Assembly: GCF_000371785.1 (NCBI RefSeq)
Contig: NZ_AQUI01000002.1
Span: 1,167,122 to 1,231,121, forward strand
Direction of reading: 5' to 3'
Length of the DNA stretch: 64,000 nucleotides
From: Actinopolyspora halophila DSM 43834
Lineage (GTDB): Bacteria; Actinomycetota; Actinomycetes; Mycobacteriales; Pseudonocardiaceae
Below are positions 1 through 7,682 of this stretch, piece after piece (within the stretch, counting starts at the first letter, position 1; every line of letters begins with the position of its first letter). A program made the position numbers and the translations under genes. Below the pieces are notes generated by a model. The model made no database searches, had not been told where the DNA came from, and saw only the letters and a list, made by a program, of their open reading frames with translations.

Positions 1-146
1 TGGCGGTCGCGGGAGGCATGACCGAGGAGGTGGTCGCCTCGCTGCGTCGTTCCGGCGCGGCGAGTCGGGCGATCGTGGGCTCGGCGATCACGAAGGCCGC
101 CGATCCGGCGGAGCAGGCGAGCCGGATGCGCGAGGTCGCGGGCTGA
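1..146 (+). CDS. hxlA: 3-hexulose-6-phosphate synthase, C-terminal fragment
   Basis: Only the last 47 codons are in the window, in the frame starting at base 3 and ending at TGA 144-146. The enzyme condenses formaldehyde with ribulose 5-phosphate in the RuMP pathway. The visible tail has the AVAGG phosphate-binding strand, then an IVGSAIT segment and a DPAEQASRMRE final helix, as expected for the end of an orotidine-decarboxylase-like TIM barrel. The call rests on this tail together with the 6-phospho-3-hexuloisomerase gene that starts 71 bp downstream, the usual partner. A related keto-gulonate-phosphate decarboxylase could end similarly, but the neighbour argues against that. Confidence 0.8.
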   Translation, partial: AVAGGMTEEVVASLRRSGAASRAIVGSAITKAADPAEQASRMREVAG

Positions 147-217
147 GGGCTTTCCGGAGCCGAGCGCCCGAGTCGAACCAACCTTTTTCTGAGAAGTCCT
201 GTGAGGAGAGCGAGGAC

Positions 218-769
218 ATGAATTCCGAGATCGAACTGATCCGTTCGGAGCTGGACACCGTCTGCCCGCGGATCACCGAGGAGGCCGTGGCGGGCTGCTG
301 CCGGGAGCTGGGCGCGGCCGCGCGGGTGTTCGTGGCCGGTGCGGGGCGCTCCGGCTTCATGGCCAGCGCCTTCGCGATGCGGCTCGTGCACCTGGGCTAC
401 GCGGTGCACGTGGTCGGCGAGGCCACCGCCCCGGCCTTCGCCGAGGGTGACGTGCTCGTCGGGGTCTCCGGTTCGGGGAACACGAGCGGGACGGTGCGGG
501 CCGCCGGGGAGGCGCGCCGCGCCGGTGGCCGGGTGGTCGCGGTGACCACGGATGTGGACTCCGAGCTGGCCGCTGCTGCCGACGCGGTGCTGCTGGTTCC
601 GGCGGCGACCAAGAACCGGGCCGAGGGCGAGACCGCGACCGCGCAGCCGCTGTCCAGCCTGTTCGATCAGGCCGTGCACCTGGCGCTGGACGCGGTGTGC
701 CTGCGGCTGGCCGCCGAGGCGGGCGTCGACAACGCCGCGGCGCGCGGCGCGCACGTCAAGACCGAGTGA
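218..769 (+). CDS. hxlB: 6-phospho-3-hexuloisomerase
   Basis: This 183-residue SIS-domain protein isomerises hexulose 6-phosphate to fructose 6-phosphate, the second RuMP step, in the cytoplasm. Family features visible are FVAGAGRSGFMASAFAMRL near residues 38-56, the VSGSGNTSGT sugar-phosphate loop near residues 84-93, and a VAVTTDVDSELA segment. The length matches the roughly 180-residue family norm. The ATG at 218 is preceded by a GAGGA-type ribosome site, and the gene follows hxlA after 71 bp, so the two are probably co-transcribed. In an actinobacterium the pair normally serves formaldehyde detoxification or pentose supply. Transcription runs toward the ABC operon on the other strand, and the gap between them holds two copies of a short repeat. 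Confidence 0.9.
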   Translation: MNSEIELIRSELDTVCPRITEEAVAGCCRELGAAARVFVAGAGRSGFMASAFAMRLVHLGYAVHVVGEATAPAFAEGDVLVGVSGSGNTSGTVRAAGEARRAGGRVVAVTTDVDSELAAAADAVLLVPAATKNRAEGETATAQPLSSLFDQAVHLALDAVCLRLAAEAGVDNAAARGAHVKTE

Positions 770-867
770 CCGCGAAACCGTCCGCTGTGGACCCAGGTGA
801 GCGGCCCCCGGCGTGGGCGCGGTCGGGGGCGTCCGCGCCGGGGGTCCGCTGGGGCTTGGGGGTTTGT

Positions 868-885
868 CAATTTTGCCTAAAATTG
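868..885. repeat. TTTTGCCTA inverted-repeat element, copy 1
   Basis: CAATTTTGCCTAAAATTG is an 18-bp inverted repeat with 7-bp arms. It is followed by a C-rich stretch (TCTCCCCAGCAGGAAAGCCC) that recurs, slightly changed, after copy 3. It lies in the convergent gap between hxlB and the ABC operon, a place where it could act as a bidirectional terminator. Function is inferred from position only. Confidence 0.6.
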
Positions 886-965
886 GGGGTTCTCCCCAGC
901 AGGAAAGCCCCTGTGGACGGGTCCGGATCGCTCCGCCGAGCCGCGAGCGCGCCGGGCCGTGCTCC

Positions 966-983
966 CAGTTTTGCCTACAACTG
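966..983. repeat. TTTTGCCTA inverted-repeat element, copy 2
   Basis: CAGTTTTGCCTACAACTG repeats copy 1 with changes in both arms that keep pairing at the ends (CAGTT with AACTG). It directly abuts the stop codon of the minus-strand membrane protein gene ending at 984, where a 3' terminator would sit. Confidence 0.6.
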
Positions 984-1811
984 TCAGCCGCCGGGGGACA
1001 GCAGCGCCGCGTTCCGCGGCGGCCGGCTCAGCAGCCACCAGCACAGCCCGCCCCACACCAGCAGGTTGAGCGACAGCTTTACCGTCAGGGTGAGGGCGCT
1101 CTGCGCGTAGAGCACGGGATACGCCGTGAGCACCAGGAACGGGTCGGCGAGCTCGACCCAGCGCAGCCCGATCCCGGTCGAGGTGAGCGGGACCTGGGCC
1201 AGCAGTGCCCCCGCGAGCAGCAGGCCGGCCGCTCGCTGGTTGCGCAGCCCGTTGACGATCGCCGCCGTGAGCAGCCCGGTCAGCACCAGCGCGGCCCAGT
1301 CGAGCAGCAGCGCCAGCAGCACGAAGCCGATTCCCGGCTGGATCACCGGGTCCAGTCCCTGCACGGCCGCCGCGGACAACAGCACGCTCTGCAGTCCGGC
1401 CCCGAACTGATAGCTCCTGTAGAGCAACAGCAGCAGCCAGAGCGCCAGGAAGGCCGTCGCGGTGAGCATCACGGAGCCGACCACGGAGGTGACCCAGCGC
1501 CGGAAACCGAGCACCAGCTGGGCGTGGGTGTGCAGCCCGTTCGTCCGGGCCAGGGACTGCATGGTGGCCAGCAGCAGCGCGTAGAAGACGACCAGTTCCA
1601 GCGCCAGGGTTCGCGGGGACAGCGAGGACAGCACGACCCAGTCGCCGTAGGTCGGGTTGTTCGGCAGCCCGGACGGTGCGGAGCTGGTGCCGACGAAGAA
1701 CCAGGCCAGCAGGATCGCCGGGGTGGACCAGCGCAGCGCGGGCAGCGTGGCGAGCATTGCCGCGAGACGGGCGGTGCCGCCGCGCCGTACCGGGTTCGGG
1801 TGTCGCGGCAT
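984..1811 (-). CDS. Integral membrane protein, third gene of an ABC operon
   Basis: I do not recognise a named family. The 275-residue product has about six hydrophobic segments, among them a first one near residues 15-40, LVVFYALLLATMQSL, VMLTATAFLALWLLLLLY, and a pair near the C terminus. It looks like an ABC-2-type permease subunit or an accessory membrane protein. The ATG at 1811 overlaps the TGA of the ATPase gene by one base (TGATG), so translation is coupled; a GTG lies one codon earlier. With the ATPase and the first permease it probably forms one exporter, with two dissimilar membrane subunits around one or two ATPases. The substrate is unknown. Confidence 0.65.
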   Translation of the reverse strand: MPRHPNPVRRGGTARLAAMLATLPALRWSTPAILLAWFFVGTSSAPSGLPNNPTYGDWVVLSSLSPRTLALELVVFYALLLATMQSLARTNGLHTHAQLVLGFRRWVTSVVGSVMLTATAFLALWLLLLLYRSYQFGAGLQSVLLSAAAVQGLDPVIQPGIGFVLLALLLDWAALVLTGLLTAAIVNGLRNQRAAGLLLAGALLAQVPLTSTGIGLRWVELADPFLVLTAYPVLYAQSALTLTVKLSLNLLVWGGLCWWLLSRPPRNAALLSPGG

Positions 1812-2722
1812 CACCAGCTGTCCAATCCGCGGAAGGGCTGTTCGATGTCGCGGCCGAGGTCGACCACGTTCGACAGCGGCAGTTCCGCTGCGGAGAGCAG
1901 GGCGAGCAGCTCGTGCAGCGGCGCGGACTGCGCCGCGATCAGGCCGATGTGCGGGTCGATCCAGTGCGCCCAGTCGTCCTCCTTCAGGGCGACCGAGGCC
2001 GCGTGCCGGGAGTTCTCCGGTTCCACGGCCTCACCCGCCAGGCGCAGCTTCCACCAGCGGGGACTGTCCTCGGCCCATCGGGTGACCACCTGGCCTTCGG
2101 AGATGTAGACGACCTCGTCACTCATCTCGTCGACGTCGGCGATCGAGTGACTGCTGAAGATCACTCCGGTCCCGGCGCGGGCCCGCTCGGCCACGAGTTC
2201 CTTGAGTCGGATGACCCCGGCGGGGTCGAGCCCGTTGCCGGGTTCGTCGAGCACCAGTATCTCCGGCTCGCCCAGCAGCGCCCGCGCCAGGCACAGCCGA
2301 CGGCGCATGCCCAGCGAGTAGGTTCCGACCCGCCGGTGCGCGGCGGCACGCATGCCGACCGCGTCGAGGCAGTCGTCGATCTCGCCGCTGGTGACGTTGC
2401 CCAGCATCCCGGCCCACTGGTCGAGGTTGCGGCGGCCGGAAACGCTGTTGATCAGCCCGTCCTGGTCGAGCACCGCGCCGAAGCGGGGACGTGCCGAGTT
2501 CGCGCCGCCGAGGCTCAGCTCGCCCGCGCTCGGTTCGATCAGGCCGAGCAGCGCGGCCAGCAGCGTTGTCTTGCCCGCCCCGTTGGGGCCGACGATGCCG
2601 ATGGTGCGACCACTGCGGACGGACAGGTCGACGTCGCGCACCGCCCAGTACTTGCCGAAGCGTTTGCCCAGCCGCGTGGCTTCGAGCAGTGCTCTGTTCG
2701 GGGATTCCATGTGCTCGTTCAA
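1811..2722 (-). CDS. ABC transporter ATP-binding protein
   Basis: This 303-residue ATPase shows Walker A GPNGAGKT (residues 45-52), signature YSLGM near 135-139, Walker B ILVLDEP (155-161) and the switch-region SSHS. About 85 extra residues follow the nucleotide-binding domain, as in exporters of the antibiotic and lantibiotic type. It sits between two membrane protein genes on the same strand: TTG 2722 begins one base after the permease stop, and its own stop overlaps the next start. An in-frame ATG at 2710 is an alternative start that gives a more usual N terminus. It probably energises export or membrane remodelling; the substrate cannot be read. Confidence 0.85.
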   Translation of the reverse strand: MNEHMESPNRALLEATRLGKRFGKYWAVRDVDLSVRSGRTIGIVGPNGAGKTTLLAALLGLIEPSAGELSLGGANSARPRFGAVLDQDGLINSVSGRRNLDQWAGMLGNVTSGEIDDCLDAVGMRAAAHRRVGTYSLGMRRRLCLARALLGEPEILVLDEPGNGLDPAGVIRLKELVAERARAGTGVIFSSHSIADVDEMSDEVVYISEGQVVTRWAEDSPRWWKLRLAGEAVEPENSRHAASVALKEDDWAHWIDPHIGLIAAQSAPLHELLALLSAAELPLSNVVDLGRDIEQPFRGLDSW

Positions 2723-2723
2723 C

Positions 2724-3479
2724 CTAGCGTTCGGCTCGGGGGGCGAGTGTCGCCAGCGCGACGGTCAGGGCAGTGTTCACGACCAGCAGCAGCGCGGGAC
2801 CGGCCGCCCAGTTCAGCGGGTTGTGCGGGAAGAGGTGGGCACCGTGTCCGGGGGTGATCATCAGGTACACGAGAGGAACCCCGAGCTCCTCGCCCGCGAA
2901 CGCGCCGAGCATCACCATCAGCGGTGCGCAGACCAGCGCGACCAGCCGGGGAGTGCGGTACACGGCGAGCAGGTGCGCCACCAGCAGCACGCTCGCCGAG
3001 AGCAGGCAGCACCACAGCAGCATGACCAGGTCCACGACCGGCCCCAGTCCGTGCAGCGCGGGCCACAGCACAATGCTCTCGTCGACGGTGCGCAGCGGGT
3101 GTACGAACAGCGCAAGCACGTCGACGAGGACGAGCAGCGCGGTGGTGATGAGTAGCGCTCGCATCGCGGCGACCCGCACCGAGCTGAGCACGTGCCTTCG
3201 CGGGCCCACCCCCGCGATCCGCAGGTACGGGGTGCGCCCGGTCTCCTGGTCGGTGAGGAAGACCGGCGCGGCGGCCAGCACACCGATGAACAGGGACAGA
3301 ATGATCGGTATGGGGTCCGAGTAGGCGAAGTAGCCGAGGGCCGCTTCCTTCAGCGAGATCCGGTGCTGGAGCTCCACCAGGAACAGGGCCGCTCCGAGCA
3401 GCAGCCCGGAACCGATGTCGACCAGGGGTTGGCCGGGCCAGTACCCGGCCAACCCGCTGCGTCTGGCGACGAGATTCAT
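2724..3479 (-). CDS. ABC-2-type permease-like membrane protein
   Basis: First gene of the three-gene ABC operon, 251 residues from ATG 3479. About six hydrophobic stretches are visible, including a long one at LLLGAALFLVELQH and others in the RALLITTALLVLVDVLALFV and VVDLVMLLWCCLLSASVLLVAHLLAV regions. The arrangement (permease, ATPase, second membrane protein, spacings of one base or overlapping) indicates a single transporter. No signal peptide or binding protein is encoded, which favours an exporter. No strong ribosome site precedes the ATG. The family assignment rests mainly on context. Confidence 0.7.
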   Translation of the reverse strand: MNLVARRSGLAGYWPGQPLVDIGSGLLLGAALFLVELQHRISLKEAALGYFAYSDPIPIILSLFIGVLAAAPVFLTDQETGRTPYLRIAGVGPRRHVLSSVRVAAMRALLITTALLVLVDVLALFVHPLRTVDESIVLWPALHGLGPVVDLVMLLWCCLLSASVLLVAHLLAVYRTPRLVALVCAPLMVMLGAFAGEELGVPLVYLMITPGHGAHLFPHNPLNWAAGPALLLVVNTALTVALATLAPRAER

Positions 3480-3568
3480 AGGACGGGAACGCTAACTGCC
3501 GTCTTCCGTGCTGCTGATACGCGGCCGGGCTCCGCCAAGACTGTGCACCAGCGGTGACCTGGGGTTCC

Positions 3569-3586
3569 CAATTTTGCCTATAACTG
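3569..3586. repeat. TTTTGCCTA inverted-repeat element, copy 3
   Basis: CAATTTTGCCTATAACTG matches copies 1 and 2 around the invariant TTTTGCCTA centre. It runs straight into the terminator hairpin at 3586, whose loop and arms resemble the sequence after copy 1 (CTCCCCAG then CAGGAA then CCCCTG). The conserved unit is therefore the inverted repeat plus this C-rich hairpin. Confidence 0.6.
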
Positions 3587-3626
3587 CGAGTGCTCCCCAG
3601 GCAGGAATCCCCTGGGGAGCACTCGC
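3586..3626 (-). terminator. Long perfect hairpin, 16-bp stem
   Basis: GCGAGTGCTCCCCAGG at 3586-3601 pairs perfectly with 3611-3626 around a 9-base loop. It lies 16 bp beyond the stop of the minus-strand espG-like gene and so is the likely terminator of that operon. No long U-run follows, as is common in high-GC actinobacteria. Confidence 0.75.
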
Positions 3627-3642
3627 TCGTGTCGGTCCTCCG

Positions 3643-4431
3643 TCACCCACCCTGCAGCGCGTTGAGCTGCTCGGTGAGGTAGGTGGTCAGCCGTTGCTTG
3701 TCGGCCCCGGCGAAGGTGTTCCACTCGGCGCCGTCGTTGTTGCGCCGGGTGGTGACGCTGTAGCGGCCGGTCTCGGTGTCGCGCCAGCCGATGGCGGGCA
3801 GGCGCGTGGTCTCGCCGCCGTGGCCTCGTCCGGTGACGAAGAAGTAGCCGATCCGGTGGGTGGGCTGTCCCAGGATCCGCTGGGCTGCCCGCAGCTGCGG
3901 CCCACCACTGCGGGCGGTGTTCTCGGGACGGGCCAGCCACGACGTGTCCTCGCCGCCGTCGTCGCTGCTGCCACGTGCCGGTTCCTGGGTGGCGTTGATG
4001 GTGGCCGCTTCCAAGCTGCCCGCCTTCTCCTCGGGCAGCGGGTCGGTGCACAGCCGGGCGAGCCCGCGTGGGTCGACGAATTCGAGCCGGACGTGCTCGG
4101 GCTGCTGGGTGGCGCGAACTCCGGTGCGCCCGGTCACCACCGTGCGCGCTCGGTGGACCTGTTCGGTGGAAGCTTCCAGGTAGGTCGTCGCGATCTCGAT
4201 CCGGGGCGTGTGCAGCAGGCGCAGGGCGGCTTCGACGTCCTGGTCGAGCTCGTCGTGGTCGAGCAGGCCACGGCGGGACAGTTCGTTCCACACCTCGGCG
4301 CGCAGCTCGGAGCGCTCCTCGGTGGTGGCGCCGTGGTGGTCCAGTTCGAACGGGAACCGCCGCAGGTTGATCCCGAGGTGTTCGCCGAGGACGTCGGCGG
4401 CCCGGGTGGACAGACTGAACGATCTCGGCAT
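3643..4431 (-). CDS. EspG-family ESX/type VII secretion chaperone
   Basis: This 262-residue protein fits the EspG family, cytosolic chaperones that bind PE/PPE-type substrates of mycobacterial-style ESX systems. Seen in the sequence are an N-terminal FSLSTRAADVLGEHLGINLRRFPFEL segment (start of the alpha/beta fold) and the C-terminal IGYFFVTGRGHGG ... IGWRDTETGRYSV block typical of the family. Length is close to the usual 260-290. Its ATG overlaps the stop of the WxG/PPE-like gene by one base (TGATG), the expected chaperone-substrate coupling. It is the last gene of the operon and is followed by a strong hairpin. No ESX ATPase or membrane core is in the window, so the partner secretion machine must be elsewhere. 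Confidence 0.8.
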   Translation of the reverse strand: MPRSFSLSTRAADVLGEHLGINLRRFPFELDHHGATTEERSELRAEVWNELSRRGLLDHDELDQDVEAALRLLHTPRIEIATTYLEASTEQVHRARTVVTGRTGVRATQQPEHVRLEFVDPRGLARLCTDPLPEEKAGSLEAATINATQEPARGSSDDGGEDTSWLARPENTARSGGPQLRAAQRILGQPTHRIGYFFVTGRGHGGETTRLPAIGWRDTETGRYSVTTRRNNDGAEWNTFAGADKQRLTTYLTEQLNALQGG

Positions 4432-6041
4432 CAGCGCCCGCTCTCCTCGTCGGGCCGGGCTCCGATGACCGGGGGTGCGACGGCGGGCAGGCCGAGCTCG
4501 TCCCCGATCTCGTCGGAGTCGAGGACGTACTTGCGCTCGTGCTCCTCTTCCTCGTCACCGCCCTGGTTGTTCCCTGCTCCGGCTCCCATGGGCGCGCGCC
4601 CGCCGCCGCGGCTCTGGGAGGAGGCGGTGGTACCGCCCGCTGCACCGGTGGAGGGGCTGGACGGTGTGCTGCCGACACCGGCGCGTCCGCCCGCTCCGAG
4701 CGTGTTCCCTCCCGCTCCGGTTCCGGATCCGGGGCCGAAACCGCCGGAGTAACCTCCCGCGCGGCCACCGCCGACGCCACCGGCGCCGCCCGCGCCCGCG
4801 TAGCCGCCACCGGCGCGGCCACCGCCGACGCTGCCGCCGGCACGCCCGCCACCGGGGACCTGCTGTCCGGGGGGAACAGGGGCCCAGCGACCGTTGGCGG
4901 AGTTCTGGCGCATCCACTGCCCGGTTTGGGGGTCCTTGCGGTAGAGGGTGCCGTCGGGGCCGCGCACCACGCCGGGTGGCAGACCGGAATTTCCGGTGTT
5001 GCCGCCGGAGTTCCACGCGGTACTGGTGGAGGAGGGCGGTGGCTGGCTCTGACCGGTGGCACCGGGCATGCTCGCCGTGCCCGAGCCCGCCGAAGCCGTT
5101 CCGGTGCCGGCTGAGTAGGTCCCGGCCGGGGCCGTTCCAGTGCCGATGGACGCGGTGCCACCGGTGCCACCGATGCCGCCCGTGCCTGTCCCGGTGCCGC
5201 CCGTGCCTGTCCCGGTGCCGCCCGTGCCTGTTCCGGACCGGCCGCCGCCGTCGCCGGGGTCTTCCGGGGGAGGGGTGAACAGCGGGGTGTTGTCGGCGGC
5301 CTGCCCGAAGTTCTGCTCCATCTTGCCCATCACCTGGGCGGCTTCCTGGTGGGCCTGCTCCGCCTGCTCGGCTTTCTGCTTGACCTCGTTGGCGCGCTGC
5401 ACGGCGGTGAACGGGTTCGGGTTGCTCATCAGCCCGGTCAGCTCGGCCTTCATGTCGAACCCGGGGTCCTCGGGCATGGAGTTGCGGGCCTGTTCACCGG
5501 ATTCGGCCTGCATGCCGATCTGGTTGGCCGTCAGCTGAGCTCCTTGCCCGGAATGGCCCATGTGCTCGGAGAGCGTCCTCATGTGCCCGCGCATCGCGTC
5601 CCCGGCGCGGCCGGTCCAGGTCTGTTCCGTCTTGGCCGCTGCCTTGTGGATGCGATCGGAGAAGTCGACCAATCCGTTTCCGATGTCGTTGTAGTAACGG
5701 CCCATGTCGTGCACATCGGAAGGATTGAACTTGTCGTTGACGAACCGAGCCAGCTCCTCGTGCGGGTAGGACTCGTAGCGCGTGGTCCCCAGCTCGGAGG
5801 GGCGGCCGCGCACCAGCTGCTCCTGGGAGAGCGTTTCGGCCTGCTGCTGGGAGTACTGCTGTGCGGCAGCGTCCGCCTCGGCCTGGGCCATCATCTTCCT
5901 GGCCAAACCGACCGGCATCGCCCCGAGCCCGCCGGATTCGATCTGTTGTTCGGCCTCGGTCCCGCCCTGCTCGCGGTACACCTCTTGTTCACGGTCGGCC
6001 ACGTACTCGTGGCTGCTGTAGTCCTGTTCCCCCTCGGACAC
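4431..6041 (-). CDS. WxG/PPE-like ESX substrate with Gly-rich repeat region
   Basis: The 536-residue protein starts with GTG 6041 after a GAGGGGG ribosome site. The N-terminal third is helical and contains W142-T-G144 followed by RAGDAMRGHM, the turn between two helices in WXG100/PPE proteins. Residues from about 262 to 490 are low-complexity Gly/Thr/Ala and Gly/Arg repeats (GTGTGG units near 5140-5230, and GGGRAGG units), with one embedded DGTLYRKDPQTGQWM segment. The tail (RKYVLDSDEIGDELG) is acidic. This is the layout of a secreted or surface ESX substrate with a flexible stalk. Gene coupling to the EspG-like chaperone supports this. The exact substrate class is inferred. Confidence 0.65.
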   Translation of the reverse strand: MSEGEQDYSSHEYVADREQEVYREQGGTEAEQQIESGGLGAMPVGLARKMMAQAEADAAAQQYSQQQAETLSQEQLVRGRPSELGTTRYESYPHEELARFVNDKFNPSDVHDMGRYYNDIGNGLVDFSDRIHKAAAKTEQTWTGRAGDAMRGHMRTLSEHMGHSGQGAQLTANQIGMQAESGEQARNSMPEDPGFDMKAELTGLMSNPNPFTAVQRANEVKQKAEQAEQAHQEAAQVMGKMEQNFGQAADNTPLFTPPPEDPGDGGGRSGTGTGGTGTGTGGTGTGTGGIGGTGGTASIGTGTAPAGTYSAGTGTASAGSGTASMPGATGQSQPPPSSTSTAWNSGGNTGNSGLPPGVVRGPDGTLYRKDPQTGQWMRQNSANGRWAPVPPGQQVPGGGRAGGSVGGGRAGGGYAGAGGAGGVGGGRAGGYSGGFGPGSGTGAGGNTLGAGGRAGVGSTPSSPSTGAAGGTTASSQSRGGGRAPMGAGAGNNQGGDEEEEHERKYVLDSDEIGDELGLPAVAPPVIGARPDEESGR

Positions 6042-6059
6042 GAAAACCCCCTCAGCGCC

Positions 6060-6584
6060 TCAGTTCTCCGGAATATTTCTCTCTACCATCAGGGCGACTT
6101 TATTGGCAAGATCGCAAGAATCGGTTCCACCGGAACCCTCGGCGTCGACGGAAATAGATTCCGAATCGTTGACCGATATGGCGACTATGCAGGTGTCGCT
6201 GTTCTTGGCTATGACGAGTCTTCCTCCGCTGTCGTTGATGGCGTGAGGTCTCTGGTACGCCTCCGGGAAATCTATTTCCCTCAAGGACTTTCGCGGGTGG
6301 AGCGATGTGCTGGTGCTTCCGTCGGCGAGCTGCCAGCTGCATGTCGATGGGCTGTCGACGTCGTCCGGGGTTCCTCCGCTCGCAGCGCCGAGGGACCGTT
6401 CTTGTTGCGGTTTCAGCGCGTCGCAGGGGGACAGCTGGCTGAGCACCGGATCACTGGCAACTGCCTTCGTCGGTGGTGGCGGTTCCTCGGAGGATGCCGC
6501 TGTGCAGGCGGAGGACACCGTCATGGCGGTGACGAGTCCGAATGCGCCGACCAAGCTGCGGCGCAACTTCACGGGAACGTGCAT
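6060..6584 (-). CDS. DUF3558-type lipoprotein
   Basis: I start the gene at ATG 6584, which has GGAG upstream; an open frame extends further but lacks support. The 174-residue product begins MHVPVKLRRSLVGAFG and has a lipobox VSSAC, so it should be exported and lipid-anchored. The mature part holds LSPCDALKPQQERSLGAA and STCSWQLADG, the pattern of actinobacterial DUF3558 lipoproteins, and ends in SCDLANKVALMVERNIPEN. It is paralogous to the next upstream gene, whose end is nearly the same (CDLVKKAAPMVEQNIPES). It lies 18 bp before the WxG/PPE-like gene. The role is unknown; members often sit beside ESX substrate genes. Confidence 0.8.
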   Translation of the reverse strand: MHVPVKLRRSLVGAFGLVTAMTVSSACTAASSEEPPPPTKAVASDPVLSQLSPCDALKPQQERSLGAASGGTPDDVDSPSTCSWQLADGSTSTSLHPRKSLREIDFPEAYQRPHAINDSGGRLVIAKNSDTCIVAISVNDSESISVDAEGSGGTDSCDLANKVALMVERNIPEN

Positions 6585-6701
6585 TGCGTGCTTTTCTCCA
6601 GGTCTGGGTGGCCTGCGTCGTCTGTTTCCTGGTACAGGACGATTACCGCTGCGTGTCTCGGTGGCCCGCACGGCGTCGCTCGGCTCGGTCTGCTCGTCGG
6701 A

Positions 6702-7235
6702 TCAGCTTTCCGGGATGTTCTGCTCGACCATCGGAGCCGCCTTCTTCACCAGGTCACAGGCGGTCGCCGTGTCCCCGGGCGTGTCGGCCATGCTGTTCAC
6801 CGAGACCGAGGAGCTGTCGGTCACCGCGAAGGCCAGCGAGCACGATGAGGCGGTGTTGCCCTTCACCAGAAGGGCTTCGCGCCCGTTGACTTGCGTGTTC
6901 TGCTTCTCTTCGCTGTCGGAGAAATCTATCTTCTCCAGGGGCATGTCCTCGTAGACAGAGATATCGAAATCGTTCCCCCCGGACATCCATACGCACGTCT
7001 GTTCATCGTACCTGCTTATTTTTCCCGATTCTGTGATGTCGAGTTGTTTCTTTTGCTGCTCGGTCAGAGTGGAGCAGGGTTCTAGGTTGGCCAGGGGTGT
7101 GCTGCTTGTGTCTTCCGTCTCCTCCTGGGGCTGCGATTGACCCGTTTCGGAGGTGCAGGAGGCGAGCAGGAGGGCGCAGGCGGCTGTCACCGTAACGGTG
7201 GCGGCGCGGAGTGGTTTTCCGGTGGGAAGTTTCAT
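6702..7235 (-). CDS. DUF3558-type lipoprotein, paralogue
   Basis: The 177-residue product has a signal sequence ATVTVTAACALLLASC, with the lipobox LASC at about residue 27, then a mature domain with LEPCSTLTEQQKKQL and QTCVWMSGGND. It ends CDLVKKAAPMVEQNIPES and clearly arose with the downstream gene by duplication. ATG 7235 overlaps the TGA of the preceding small gene (ATGA), which fixes the start. It probably works at the outer face of the membrane with the ESX-type proteins of this operon. The function of the family is not established. Confidence 0.8.
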   Translation of the reverse strand: MKLPTGKPLRAATVTVTAACALLLASCTSETGQSQPQEETEDTSSTPLANLEPCSTLTEQQKKQLDITESGKISRYDEQTCVWMSGGNDFDISVYEDMPLEKIDFSDSEEKQNTQVNGREALLVKGNTASSCSLAFAVTDSSSVSVNSMADTPGDTATACDLVKKAAPMVEQNIPES

Positions 7236-7630
7236 CGCTGGATGTTGTCCAAGTTCTGCTTGTTCTGTTCGTCGAGTTCCTGATAGGAGGCGATGCCCTG
7301 GCGGATGGCCTCGACCACCTTGGGGGTCTGCCGGCGCATCGAGGTGATCAGGTGTTCGAGGGACTTGTCGTCACCGCTGGCTACTTCCTTGTTGAACTTC
7401 GAGATCGCCTGACCGGCGGGACTGTCTCCCAGTGGAGTATCGCGCTTGACGATATCTATCCTGTTCAGCCTGCCCTGAAGCCAGTCCTCCAGTTCCTGAA
7501 AGATCTGAATGAGCTCGTCTCCGGCGTCGGGCGTGATGGTGAATTCGCCCTTGTCGGCGGCGGTGATGATGCCCTGCATGGCATCGTTGGTGGCCGACAG
7601 ATTACCGGTGAGGTCCTGTTTCTCGGGCAT
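7232..7630 (-). CDS. Small helical protein heading the ESX-type operon
   Basis: I place the start at ATG 7630, about 10 bases after a GGGGGA site; an in-frame TTG at 7648 would add six residues. The 132-residue product is largely helical and hydrophilic (LSATNDAMQGIITAADKGEF, then LIQIFQELEDWLQGRL), without signal peptide or membrane segment. That resembles the ESX-secreted or WXG100-associated proteins of Saccharopolyspora relatives, but there is no clear WxG motif (only DWLQG). It is coupled to the first lipoprotein gene by a 4-bp overlap. I call it a secretion-associated hypothetical protein. Confidence 0.6.
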   Translation of the reverse strand: MPEKQDLTGNLSATNDAMQGIITAADKGEFTITPDAGDELIQIFQELEDWLQGRLNRIDIVKRDTPLGDSPAGQAISKFNKEVASGDDKSLEHLITSMRRQTPKVVEAIRQGIASYQELDEQNKQNLDNIQR

Positions 7631-7682
7631 GAAGACGTGTTCCCCCAACGTTCGCGTACACGCTCAACCGCGAAAATTTTAC

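Larger units (their letters stand above)
3480..3642. other. Intergenic region with ABC-operon promoter and EspG-operon terminator
   Basis: The 163-bp gap holds the upstream region of the ABC operon and, nearer 3569-3626, repeat copy 3 and a long hairpin that serves the 3' end of the espG operon. I cannot place a convincing -35/-10 pair. Confidence 0.4.
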
